A DNA stretch of 61,724 bases from a virus. The notes beneath the pieces were generated by a model. The model had not been told where the DNA came from. It searched no databases and saw only the letters and a list, made by a program, of their open reading frames with translations. The position numbers and the translations under genes are program-made. Positions 16,085-24,922 of the stretch are shown in pieces (within the stretch, counting starts at the first letter, position 1; each line of letters starts with the position of its first letter). The stretch covers positions 1 to 61,724 of the IMG/VR virus record IMGVR_UViG_3300010885_020050; one strand, 5' to 3'.

Positions 16085-17268
16085 TTTTTGTTGCTGTTGA
16101 TCATATACATCCGGTTACCAGTAGACCTATGCCCAATGGTATACCAGTAGAACTTCATAATCAGCTTGATTTCTTGGATGGAAAACGACTGGATTTTCCC
16201 CGACTGATCTACTATCTACGTGACTGCAAAATACCTGTACAAGTGGGGCGCACCACAGATGCTCCAGTAGGGTCCTGGTACCCAATGGTATTGGGATGGT
16301 TTGATTTTGATCAAGATTATATTGACATGATCTCTGTTGAAGGGCTTGAAAGAATCAAAAGAAAAGAATTCAAATTGATTTTTACCTATCACGAAGGCGA
16401 CCATCCTGGACACATACGAAATCGACTGGACTGGTTGTGCAATCAGCATGGTATTGATCCCAACGTGGTATGGCTGATATCTGGAAATACCACTGCTGAT
16501 CAATATCATAATACCATATATTGGCCTGAACTAGAATTCATGTACTGGCGAACCGTGGATAGAAATGCCGGAGCTAGGTATCATCTCAATCCAAGATCAC
16601 ATGCCTATACTGGACTGTGCAGGATAGACAAACTATGGCGGAAAACATTCATGAGCGATCTTTGGAGTCATGGTCTGCACCACCACGGGTATTTTAGTTA
16701 TACGCAACATCTTTTGGGCAGCGAAGACGACTATCATGGGTGTGCCTTGAGCAATAGTTATCTAGCCAAATGCCAACCCAGGATAGATCAATTTATTGCG
16801 GCCGGGCCGTTCCGTGTGGACAATCTAGATACCCATGCACATAATACCTATGACTTGAATATGACCAACTTGTATATCGACAGTTATTTCAACATTGAGT
16901 TGGAAACCATGATTGATGTTGACAACTCTGGTGGACAATTTGTTACGGAAAAAACTTTCAAACCCATATTCAACAATCAATTCTTTGTGGCAGTGAGTTC
17001 TGTAGATCATCTCCGCCACCTGCGTGATCTAGGATATAAAACTTTTGGTCGTTTTATGGATGAAAGCTACGATACAATTACCAACAATCAAGATCGATTT
17101 GAATCAGTACTTGACCTTACAAAATCATTGATACAGTCTGGTCAGGATAATTTACATCAATTGTATCAAGATCTTGCACCTGAGATACAACACAATTCTC
17201 AAGTTTTCCTTAACGGCATGGGTCATCGATTACAAGCTGTGGTGGATCGTATCAACTACAAACAGTAA
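16081..17268 (+). CDS. Putative glycosyltransferase, TEKxxKPI family (copy B)
   Basis: I chose ATG 16081, which overlaps the previous TGA as ATGA and gives MIFVAVDHIHPVTSRPMPNG (395 aa). The C-terminal signature VTEKTFKPIFNNQFFVAVSS is followed by DLGYKTFGRFMDESYD and NNQDRF, as in copy A and the gene at 24919. Central histidine- and tyrosine-rich stretches (SHGLHHHGYFSYTQHL) are specific to this copy. It is probably a second transferase acting with copy A on the same polymer. The 3' end overlaps the convergent carbamoyltransferase gene by 17 bases, and no terminator lies between them. Confidence 0.75.
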   Translation: MIFVAVDHIHPVTSRPMPNGIPVELHNQLDFLDGKRLDFPRLIYYLRDCKIPVQVGRTTDAPVGSWYPMVLGWFDFDQDYIDMISVEGLERIKRKEFKLIFTYHEGDHPGHIRNRLDWLCNQHGIDPNVVWLISGNTTADQYHNTIYWPELEFMYWRTVDRNAGARYHLNPRSHAYTGLCRIDKLWRKTFMSDLWSHGLHHHGYFSYTQHLLGSEDDYHGCALSNSYLAKCQPRIDQFIAAGPFRVDNLDTHAHNTYDLNMTNLYIDSYFNIELETMIDVDNSGGQFVTEKTFKPIFNNQFFVAVSSVDHLRHLRDLGYKTFGRFMDESYDTITNNQDRFESVLDLTKSLIQSGQDNLHQLYQDLAPEIQHNSQVFLNGMGHRLQAVVDRINYKQ

Positions 17269-18733
17269 TGCCATACAACTGCTGAAATCTATCAGCATCT
17301 GTTCGATCATTTACCATGGGTTCACCACGTATGTTCAAACTGGTATTTAATAGCATAGGGCACCCAGTCATGAAATGCCATTTTTCTAGCAGAGCTCGTA
17401 TTCCTGACCCATCTGCTGGAACTGTTTGTACACGACTAGTGCCGTCATGATGAACAATAGCAGGAAATAATTCTGGATGTCTACAAGTGGCTACCACTTG
17501 CATGTATCTGCTGTTGCTCCAATGTCTAGGCATATCAAAATATTGATCAACATATTCTTCGAGAATAACTGGTGCAAATGGTCTAAACTTTTGCCGTCGT
17601 TTGATTTCGTTTACTTTGTTCTTGATTGAACATCCTCGTGGATCAGCCAGTAGACTCCTATTGCCTAATGCTCTTGGTCCAAATTCTGCACGCCCTGATG
17701 CAACACCAATAATACGATCAGTGAGTAGACCATCAAGTATACTGTTAACAGGATACTCACCAGCAATGTCATGCCCAAGAAAAGCAGTATCCCACCCGAG
17801 ATGACCGCCCATTCCAAGAGCTGCTGCACCAAGACTATTGCCTGCGTCGCCAGGATTGGGCATGATCCAGATGTTTTCATAATATGCCCCCAGGGTGCTG
17901 TTGGCCACACAGTTCAACGCCACTCCACCTCCGTAAACCAGATTACGACTGTGTCCTATCATTCTGGCACGACTGATAATATTTTGTATCAATTGCTCTA
18001 CCAGGAGTTGTGCGCTACAGGCAATGTCCATTATATCTGCATCAGGCAAGAAGTTATCATCAATGCCAATGTGCAAATTTTGCACAAACTGAGAATTGTC
18101 TTTTGAATTTAACAATTGCTGTTGCATCTCTCTAAGATACCGTGGTTTCCCATATGCAGCCATGCCCATGAGAATATATTCTTCATCCAATGGACGTAGA
18201 CCCACACGTTGAGTCATTGCAGAATAAAATAATCCGATACTGTGTGGATACTTCTGACCCCACAACTTGTTATATTCAGCCCGGCCGGTGTGATCATTGT
18301 ACACGGCATCCCATATGGTCACAGTGTCGAACTCACCAATGGCATCAATCACAACCACTGTGGCATCATTGAATGAGCTGGTTTGAAATCCTGCTGCTGC
18401 ATGACACAGATGATGACCATGTGTATGCACACGAGGCCTGCCCATGTGATTATATGTATTGCCTAATAATCGATCCCAGCTAGGCCATTGGAATCCCTCG
18501 CCACTACGCAGTTGTCTAAAGGCTTTGACCCAGGGACGTTCGTAATAATGGTATTCAATCCAGTCTGACTCTACATAAGCTAATGCATCAGCCAATAACT
18601 CTGAACATATATCCTTGTCGTGCTTGTTTTTGCTGTAGCGTTCGCTGTGTGCTGCAAATAAAATATTGCCAGAGTTGTTGACCACGCTGATAGCAGCATC
18701 ATGGAACCCAGCAGATATTCCTATGTAATTCAT
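17252..18733 (-). CDS. NodU/TobZ-type O-carbamoyltransferase
   Basis: The 493-aa protein begins MNYIGISAGFHDAAISVV, the ASKHA start of the family. It has the metal-binding HGHHLCHAAAGF (H107, H111), the kinase-like GGGVALNCVANS near residue 265, GRAEFGPRALGNRSLLADPR near 350 and RPFAPVILEE. All are diagnostic of the carbamoyltransferases that move the carbamoyl group of carbamoyl phosphate, via carbamoyl-AMP, onto a hydroxyl of a sugar or natural product. It is somewhat shorter than NodU or TobZ (about 560-600 aa). It is the last gene of the 15-gene minus-strand cluster, coupled by ATGA to the small gene upstream, and likely adds a terminal carbamoyl cap to the product. Confidence 0.94.
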   Translation of the reverse strand: MNYIGISAGFHDAAISVVNNSGNILFAAHSERYSKNKHDKDICSELLADALAYVESDWIEYHYYERPWVKAFRQLRSGEGFQWPSWDRLLGNTYNHMGRPRVHTHGHHLCHAAAGFQTSSFNDATVVVIDAIGEFDTVTIWDAVYNDHTGRAEYNKLWGQKYPHSIGLFYSAMTQRVGLRPLDEEYILMGMAAYGKPRYLREMQQQLLNSKDNSQFVQNLHIGIDDNFLPDADIMDIACSAQLLVEQLIQNIISRARMIGHSRNLVYGGGVALNCVANSTLGAYYENIWIMPNPGDAGNSLGAAALGMGGHLGWDTAFLGHDIAGEYPVNSILDGLLTDRIIGVASGRAEFGPRALGNRSLLADPRGCSIKNKVNEIKRRQKFRPFAPVILEEYVDQYFDMPRHWSNSRYMQVVATCRHPELFPAIVHHDGTSRVQTVPADGSGIRALLEKWHFMTGCPMLLNTSLNIRGEPMVNDRTDADRFQQLYGITVCS

Positions 18734-18831
18734 TTGTAGATGAAAGGATCACGCTTGCGTAGTTCTTTTAACTTTTTACGATAGCGAATTTCTAGAGTAA
18801 TTTTTGCCCAAAGTCGTCGAATCCAGTTCAT
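18730..18831 (-). CDS. Hidden 33-aa basic protein
   Basis: The ATG at 18831 overlaps the TGA of the upstream gene (ATGA), and its own TGA overlaps the ATG of the carbamoyltransferase gene (ATGA). This gives an exact 33-codon gene between two coupled genes. The product begins MNWIRRLWAKITLEIRYRKK and ends DPFIYK. It is strongly basic, with an amphipathic Trp/Ile/Leu helix, so it could bind membrane, nucleic acid or a partner enzyme. I recall very short phage proteins with similar RRYRKKLKELRKRDPFIYK-type ends, but no function. The double overlap makes chance unlikely. Confidence 0.75.
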   Translation of the reverse strand: MNWIRRLWAKITLEIRYRKKLKELRKRDPFIYK

Positions 18832-19868
18832 TTTAATTTCCTTATTTGTTGTTGTTCATAGTCTGTATCACTCCAGCGATACTTGTATGTAGCTTCACCA
18901 TCACAAGTGCGTATTTTATATACATCTAAGTATTGTGCTAACTGTGCCCATATCACCCGATAGTCTGTGGTACCAAATGTTCGCAATAGATCCACTTGAG
19001 CCACCTTAGGATGGCCAATGGTCAATGATTTGTCCTCTGGATCAAACCCATTCTTTATTAACCAGGTTCTAAATTCGTTAAGAGTTTGAATCTGCCAAGG
19101 AAACGATCCAGGATCATTTGCCCATTCAATATCAAAGTCTCCTGCTGCTTCAGTTTGTGATCGCAATGTAGTTGTAACTAATTCAGACACACGACTATCT
19201 CTCCCTTCATCGTTGAACACTTCCCAATGGTGCTTGCCAACTGCTTTATTTACTCCTACATATATTCCACCCAGCTGACGATTTATTGAATCAATTCCAA
19301 ACAAATTGTAGTCTTCAACATCAAGTGCAAATCTAGGTGCTTGTAACCAACACATTAGCTGTGATGGGCGGCGCCATTCTGGTGCTCTGAGTAATTTACG
19401 TATGCTCAATACCAAACTTTCAAGTTCATGACACAGTAGGTTTAGTTGTCTTATATGCCACCTAGTGCGATCGTCGGCTGCGGTGTAATACGGACTCATT
19501 GCCCCTGATACTCCTTGCAAATCTTCAAAGTATCTGTGAAGTTGATTCATATGTGCATGATTAACTCTGTTATCCTGGGTCATTGTGTCAGTTGGACTGA
19601 AAGAATCGTTTATGGTGTATCCTAGCCCTGCTGCATTGACAGCATCAATACTGCGATTGATTTGGGTACACAAATATTCCAATGTCCGAGCACTTTCGGT
19701 CCACCCTAGCCAACAGTAGTTTTTTTCCAAATGATAGTCTGCACAGATCAACTGATTAAGTGCGGTCATCCATTTACGTGCAAGACTGTTATCGTACACA
19801 TCGATATAAACTGTAAGCAACTGATCATGCACACCGCGCAGATCCATTTCAATTGAGTTGTTAAGCAT
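18828..19868 (-). CDS. Hypothetical protein between radical SAM and carbamoyltransferase genes (346 aa)
   Basis: I do not recognise this family. The N-terminal half is helical (VHDQLLTVYIDVYDNSLARK, then conserved-looking HAHMNQLHRYFEDLQG). The middle has CWLQAPRFALDVEDYNLFGI followed by a beta-rich KAVGKHHWEVFNDEGRD, and the C-terminus has GFDPEDKSLTIGHPKVAQVD. It has no signal peptide, membrane segment or obvious cysteine cluster. The His/Asp/Glu pairs in GKHHWEVFNDEGRD could bind metal. It overlaps the radical SAM gene upstream by 8 bases and the 33-codon gene downstream by 4, so it is an integral member of the operon; an accessory or substrate-carrier role is possible. Confidence 0.85.
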   Translation of the reverse strand: MLNNSIEMDLRGVHDQLLTVYIDVYDNSLARKWMTALNQLICADYHLEKNYCWLGWTESARTLEYLCTQINRSIDAVNAAGLGYTINDSFSPTDTMTQDNRVNHAHMNQLHRYFEDLQGVSGAMSPYYTAADDRTRWHIRQLNLLCHELESLVLSIRKLLRAPEWRRPSQLMCWLQAPRFALDVEDYNLFGIDSINRQLGGIYVGVNKAVGKHHWEVFNDEGRDSRVSELVTTTLRSQTEAAGDFDIEWANDPGSFPWQIQTLNEFRTWLIKNGFDPEDKSLTIGHPKVAQVDLLRTFGTTDYRVIWAQLAQYLDVYKIRTCDGEATYKYRWSDTDYEQQQIRKLK

Positions 19869-21150
19869 TATTCATCCACCATTTTAATACATCAGGTCTT
19901 GCTGCCAGGATATTGGACATTGTGATTGATTGTGTTCTTATCTGTTCTAGTTGTAGAATACGTGCTCGGCCTTTGGTAAATCCTTGTTGATATTCATTGG
20001 GCCATTGTTCTTCAAATGTAGGACGATTCTTTAACTGTATTAGAACAGCCTGCATGGCACCCGACGTATTGTTTATCAATTCGTCTAACCACGGATGCAA
20101 TATATGTCTAGGCAATGCCAATGGACTCATCACAATGTTTGGAGAGAATGAAAAAATAACTTTAGCAAGGATATCTACTCCCTGTTGTTTGGCAAGTTCT
20201 GTAATTCGGCCAACTTCAAACATTCCGGGCAGAGTGAGCGTAAAGTCAATTCTAACTTGTCGAGCATGACGTTGTATTGCAACTGCTCCACGAAAGTTCT
20301 CAAGCCATTTATTGTAGTCAAGACCTGTTCTAATGTACTCGCCAATTGGGCCTGTGCCGTCGAGACTTGCACATATCTGCCAATCCCTAAGCCCAGGAAG
20401 AATGTCGCGATAGAGATTAATCCCACGATACTCAACTCTGGACAAGTTAGTATTATATCTAGCATATACTTTGCTCCCATCTCCCAATTCAATTATGCGT
20501 TGCATGTAGCGCCAATGTTGTTCATACATCAATGGTTCGCCGCCGACCCAATATACTTCTTCAACTCGATGCTGTTCCACAGCGTCTGAAAACTCTTGTT
20601 CAATTTGACTGTCTTGGAATTGGGAAATTTGTTCACGTACTGCGGGCTGCATCCAATTGTTTTTGGAATCTGCCCAGTTGACCATATTGTGAGTTTTTTG
20701 CTCTGACTCCCAGGCGCTGCTTAACATATCGCCGCATGTTCTACATTTAAAATTACACAAATTGCTAAATCTATAATCCCAGCTAACTGGTAATACATCA
20801 CAAGAACCATCATCATGTGTGTTAGACATCAGTTCAGAATATTTATGTTGGAATAAATGCCAAAAATACGTGCGATATACATCTGTATTCAACAGTTGAT
20901 CGTTGCATACTTCGCACTCAGACAGTGTTTCACCTGCTATCATACGTCTACGCACCGACTTCATGTGGTCACTGTTCCAATGCTGAGCCAATGTGATAGG
21001 TATGTAAGTACCTGTTCCAGATTGAGTGTCTATGTACTGTGTAAAATTCTGCGCAGGTTCTCGGCTGGCGCAACACATACGCCTTTCAGTCTGTGGGGAA
21101 AGGTACGTGTGCGTCCACGGTGCCAAACATAAGGTATCAGGTTTTTGCAT
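19861..21150 (-). CDS. Twitch-domain radical SAM protein 1
   Basis: The 429-aa protein has the N-terminal twitch pattern: C8 with PW at 11-12, CC at 26-27 and CEVC at 79-82, probably a second iron-sulfur cluster. The radical SAM motif CNFKCRTC (C132, C136, C139) follows in the context RFSNLCNFKC, then VGGEPL. This is the layout of the phage-associated N-twitch radical SAM family, whose reaction is not known to me. It retains all expected cysteines. It overlaps its upstream neighbour by 14 bases and the unknown 346-aa gene by 8. Confidence 0.92.
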   Translation of the reverse strand: MQKPDTLCLAPWTHTYLSPQTERRMCCASREPAQNFTQYIDTQSGTGTYIPITLAQHWNSDHMKSVRRRMIAGETLSECEVCNDQLLNTDVYRTYFWHLFQHKYSELMSNTHDDGSCDVLPVSWDYRFSNLCNFKCRTCGDMLSSAWESEQKTHNMVNWADSKNNWMQPAVREQISQFQDSQIEQEFSDAVEQHRVEEVYWVGGEPLMYEQHWRYMQRIIELGDGSKVYARYNTNLSRVEYRGINLYRDILPGLRDWQICASLDGTGPIGEYIRTGLDYNKWLENFRGAVAIQRHARQVRIDFTLTLPGMFEVGRITELAKQQGVDILAKVIFSFSPNIVMSPLALPRHILHPWLDELINNTSGAMQAVLIQLKNRPTFEEQWPNEYQQGFTKGRARILQLEQIRTQSITMSNILAARPDVLKWWMNNA

Positions 21151-22348
21151 AATTTAGTAGGTATGCCAATTCCCCATGATCACGATTTAGATCTTGCTGT
21201 CTACGTTGATCTAGCATGCGTATTTGCTGACATGTTTCTACGCCGTCCATGGATTCTCCATTGGTCATAAAGTTGATAATTCTTTCAATTTCTGATTGAT
21301 ATATTGATGGCATATCGCACATGCTGAGATAACTGGCAATTTCTTGTTTGGTTTCTACGGGCAATCGTGAGATTGAGAAATACCACGCATCATGCATGAT
21401 GTTCCAGTATACAAAATCAAATGCTTGTTCAGTTATCCATTGTGCCACTTGATCAAGATATCGCACATTAAACACATTCACAGTGGTGCAACATTGCAAC
21501 TGCAAATTGGGCATGTGCTCACGCATGATCCTGAACCGGTTGATGTTTTCTACCACAGTTTGCCACACAGCATTACTTCGTTGATATTCAAACCTTGCAC
21601 CAATATCATCAATGCTGAATGCCACTTCTACTGTTTTGAAGTGTTGCCATATTTCTGGTCCACGCTCAGGAAACAAGGTGCCATTGGTATTGTAGTGTAT
21701 CTCCACTTGGCCAGCTATACCACGATCCACTATACCTTGCAGCATATCAAAATGCTGATCAATCATGAATGGTTCGCCGCCAGTGAACTCAATATAACGT
21801 ATGTCGTTTAGTATGTGATCAATTTCTGCCCAAAAATGTGTGTTTTCTTTGGGCCAGGCTCCGGCTCGAAGCATCTTGTATGCATGACTGGATTTTTGTT
21901 CTGCTCTTGGCAAAAAAGAAATTTCTTCGCCTGCAAATTGAGAACTTGACCACGATCCGCAGATCCTGCATTTGAGATTGCATATGTTTCCCAGTTTGAG
22001 ATCTAGAAACATCAAGGGTTTGGCATCCCTGGTCCATGGTTCATCTCCAAGAGAATGTTTAAGACGATCCAGCGTATGCATGCGTTTTGATTTGCGACCG
22101 GACTCTTCCTCATTCCAACACCGACGGCAAGTGGTAGGTTTTTTGCCATCTAAAAATTCTAATCGTAGGTTACGCATGTGATTGCTGTTTTGAATATCAA
22201 CAAACTTAGCTGTGGACAAGGTGAATTTATTTCCATTGTTATCTAAGATTTCATCATCAGCTAAACAACAAGGCCTAACTGTGCCAATTGGACTGGCTTC
22301 TATGCTGACCCAAGGCAGCACACAGAATTGATCGTGTGGTGTTTTCAT
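21137..22348 (-). CDS. Twitch-domain radical SAM protein 2
   Basis: The 403-aa protein has C9 with PW at 12-13, CC at 27-28 and CRRC at 74-77. The radical SAM motif CNLKCRIC (C123, C127, C130) is in LKLGNICNLKC, followed by FTGGEPFMID. It is the most canonical of the five twitch proteins (LDLKLGNICNLKCRICGSWS). The start codon forms an ATGA overlap with the upstream gene. Five paralogues in one operon argue for sequential or site-specific steps rather than redundancy. The substrate is unknown. Confidence 0.92.
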   Translation of the reverse strand: MKTPHDQFCVLPWVSIEASPIGTVRPCCLADDEILDNNGNKFTLSTAKFVDIQNSNHMRNLRLEFLDGKKPTTCRRCWNEEESGRKSKRMHTLDRLKHSLGDEPWTRDAKPLMFLDLKLGNICNLKCRICGSWSSSQFAGEEISFLPRAEQKSSHAYKMLRAGAWPKENTHFWAEIDHILNDIRYIEFTGGEPFMIDQHFDMLQGIVDRGIAGQVEIHYNTNGTLFPERGPEIWQHFKTVEVAFSIDDIGARFEYQRSNAVWQTVVENINRFRIMREHMPNLQLQCCTTVNVFNVRYLDQVAQWITEQAFDFVYWNIMHDAWYFSISRLPVETKQEIASYLSMCDMPSIYQSEIERIINFMTNGESMDGVETCQQIRMLDQRRQQDLNRDHGELAYLLNYAKT

Positions 22349-23604
22349 GTTAATGCGTGCAATTCAGGAATCACAGTTAATATTTGTTCTGAGCGTATGG
22401 CATCCAGTTCATGAGTCTTGCGCCAGAACGTATCAATCAAATGTGTATTGTCTGTGGACATCATAAAGTTAACGGCTGATTCAAATCCCACTGTGGCACG
22501 TTGCAATGGATCCCGAGGACGCAACCATTCAATATGCTCCTGATACTTCATGCGTAACTGTTGTTTGTATTTCATTGGTGCAATATCAATTCTATAGAAT
22601 GGAGGATCTTGCAATATATTTACATTGAGATCCTGAGGTTTTATTAATCCACGACTGACCAAGTCTCGATGAAAATCAGGCAGATGCCATGCATTCATAA
22701 TGCTCAGTGTAGGGCTGATATAAAAATCTACCGCAGGGCATATGTCTAACATTTCAAGACGGTTCTTTTCAATTTGATCCCAACGGCTACCTTTTCGTAT
22801 GTATTCAGCATACCGGCCTGACCCATCCAAGCTGGCGCCCACTGATACATTGTCAAACAGTTTCCAGTATTCAAACACACTTTGACCTTTGAGATCTGTA
22901 TGTGTGAAATTTGTATTGTAAATCAGTCTAACATCAAATCTTTCTCTACGCACCAGTTCGTCCAAAATACGATAGTGCTCTTCCATCAACAATGGTTCGC
23001 CACCAGCAAAGTATATTTGCTCAACATAATCCATGTGCGGTAACAACTGTTCCCACATATCAGTTTCTGTTCGGCCGGCATAGTTTAATACTTTGTTGCG
23101 GTCCTTCCAGTCGCCGCCGGCTAATTTGGCCTGATCTTGATACCATTGACTTGAAAAAATATGCCCGCAACTGCGGCATTTAAGATTGCAAAGATTACTA
23201 AAACGTATATCCCAATAAGTCATCTCAAAAGGAGTTTTTTCTATTTTGTTTACATGATGCCCATGATGTTTGTTTGCACTTTTTCTGCCAGAGAAAAATC
23301 CTGATTGTTCTTGTTCGTAACAGCGACCGCATGCTGGATTAGGAGTTTCGCTTAACATGTCAGCTCTTAATTTCTGCATGGGCTGATCTTGCCATATCTC
23401 TTCAAGAGTTTGAGTACGACAATTGCCTACTGGAAATTTCATTTCTGAATGACAACAAGGATATGCTTCCCCGGTAGGATATGCATGCAGATGTATCCAA
23501 GGATAGATACAAAAAGTTTTTGAATCTTCTAATAAGAAACGTTCACGATCGGTAAGATCAATATTGTGAACTAGTTCACTGCTGTTGTATTTGTATTGAG
23601 TCAT
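22345..23604 (-). CDS. Twitch-domain radical SAM protein 3
   Basis: The 419-aa protein has FCIYPW at residues 31-36, CC at 50-51 and CGRC at 92-95. The radical SAM motif CNLKCRSC (C139, C143, C146) sits in DIRFSNLCNLKC, with FAGGEPLLMEEH as the second motif. A His-rich segment NKHHGHHVNK (111-120) is an unusual insertion that could bind metal. It begins 29 bases inside the upstream gene. It resembles protein 1 more than proteins 4 and 5 (shared RFSNLCN context and KVYARYNTN/RLIYNTN-type strand). Confidence 0.92.
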   Translation of the reverse strand: MTQYKYNSSELVHNIDLTDRERFLLEDSKTFCIYPWIHLHAYPTGEAYPCCHSEMKFPVGNCRTQTLEEIWQDQPMQKLRADMLSETPNPACGRCYEQEQSGFFSGRKSANKHHGHHVNKIEKTPFEMTYWDIRFSNLCNLKCRSCGHIFSSQWYQDQAKLAGGDWKDRNKVLNYAGRTETDMWEQLLPHMDYVEQIYFAGGEPLLMEEHYRILDELVRRERFDVRLIYNTNFTHTDLKGQSVFEYWKLFDNVSVGASLDGSGRYAEYIRKGSRWDQIEKNRLEMLDICPAVDFYISPTLSIMNAWHLPDFHRDLVSRGLIKPQDLNVNILQDPPFYRIDIAPMKYKQQLRMKYQEHIEWLRPRDPLQRATVGFESAVNFMMSTDNTHLIDTFWRKTHELDAIRSEQILTVIPELHALT

Positions 23605-24922
23605 ACCAGGATTTTAATTTAGGAAATGTGTAACCAAAGTCTTTGTCTCGACGTTGGTCATACTGTATGTAGAATTGTTTGAAATCGTTTAGCAACTTGG
23701 GCATTTCAAATGATTCTGAATGTGGAGTTTTTACTATGTCAAGATAATCTATCAGCCGTTGTAGATGATTGATTTCATGTTCGTGCAAGAATTCACTGTG
23801 CTGATTGGCCACAAGCCATGTCTCTAATGTGTGTGCATATTGCATACGCATATCATCAGGCAATACCAATGGTGATTGAAAACTAGGAAATCTCAGTATG
23901 TTCAGAGTAAAGCTCAGCGCATCACGCCCGTATTCAGTTTTCCATTGCAGCATGCATTCTAAAAATTGGTCTAGGGTATCCAAGCACAATGCATTGATGG
24001 TGTTCATCACATGTATTCCGCGGAATTGTCCGCTGTCCAACAATCGCTCTACATTGTTTGCCCAGTCATCCCATACTAGACCATCCCTGATGTATTCAGC
24101 TTGTAAGCCTACACTTTCGTTGGAAGTGTAAAGATCAACTTCTAGTCCTGTGATGCTAGCAAGCAATCGATCCAAATCTACTGCTGTGCCCAAATTTGAA
24201 TTGATAGCTAATCGTGTTTGGCTACGTCCAGGATTGTTCTTGAACCAATCAATCAGTTTCCAAGTCTCACCAGACATCAGTGGTTCGCCGCCGGTAATTC
24301 TTAGTTCCTGAAGAGTTTTGTGAAGATCCGTTTCCCACCAGGCAAAGAACGCCTCCACATAAGGATTTGTTTCGCCAAACCGATACAGTTGACTACTTGT
24401 ATGCTCATGAGTAAAGTGATTGCGACCATCAGACACAAGGCCTTTGTAAGGTCCATTTTTATGAATGTCTCGTACCCATGTGCTGCTGAAAGCAGGATTA
24501 CAATAGCTGCAAGCAAATTGACAAGTGCGGTCAAAAGCAATCTCCAAGGTACGGAGGTTGACGTCCTGATCAGGTGGATTGGTATATGCTTCATCTAGAG
24601 CCTTGATGGGATAAATTTTACTCTTGTACACACGGTCGCTGATGGCATCGCTGCCCATGTCCTCAATCTTCCAGCAGTATTCGCAACCTGCAGGACGGTC
24701 ACCTGCCAGCATCTTGCGTCGATCCGCTTTCTTCTGATCAGTATTGTGCAGCAGCTTAGGGTTAGCAGATAACATAGAAATATCCACTAAATGAGCCGGA
24801 GGATGATGGCAACTGGTAGTCATGCCACTCCCTAACCAAATGGTCGCATTGTACCATTTTGCTGCACAAAAACTTGCACTTAGATTGTCTAGTACAGTGC
24901 GTTTAAAATCTAAATCGTTCAC
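23576..24922 (-). CDS. Twitch-domain radical SAM protein 4
   Basis: The 448-aa protein starts at GTG 24922, forming a GTGA overlap with the upstream stop. The twitch region is a variant: C19 in FCAAKWYNATIWL, then CHHPPAH at 38-44 instead of CC, and CEYC at 80-83. The radical SAM motif is CQFACSYC (C134, C138, C141), followed by RITGGEPLMSG. Together with protein 5 it forms a subgroup marked by CxHPPxH, a hint that a histidine replaces a cysteine ligand or that the site binds a different cluster. The C-terminus shares the DQRRDKDFGYTFP pattern with protein 5. Confidence 0.92.
   Translation of the reverse strand: MNDLDFKRTVLDNLSASFCAAKWYNATIWLGSGMTTSCHHPPAHLVDISMLSANPKLLHNTDQKKADRRKMLAGDRPAGCEYCWKIEDMGSDAISDRVYKSKIYPIKALDEAYTNPPDQDVNLRTLEIAFDRTCQFACSYCNPAFSSTWVRDIHKNGPYKGLVSDGRNHFTHEHTSSQLYRFGETNPYVEAFFAWWETDLHKTLQELRITGGEPLMSGETWKLIDWFKNNPGRSQTRLAINSNLGTAVDLDRLLASITGLEVDLYTSNESVGLQAEYIRDGLVWDDWANNVERLLDSGQFRGIHVMNTINALCLDTLDQFLECMLQWKTEYGRDALSFTLNILRFPSFQSPLVLPDDMRMQYAHTLETWLVANQHSEFLHEHEINHLQRLIDYLDIVKTPHSESFEMPKLLNDFKQFYIQYDQRRDKDFGYTFPKLKSWYDSIQIQQQ

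Noticed and set aside
20175-20589. Overlapping ORFs on both strands within radical SAM gene 1
   Set aside because: They are shadow frames of a gene with complete motifs in the other reading.
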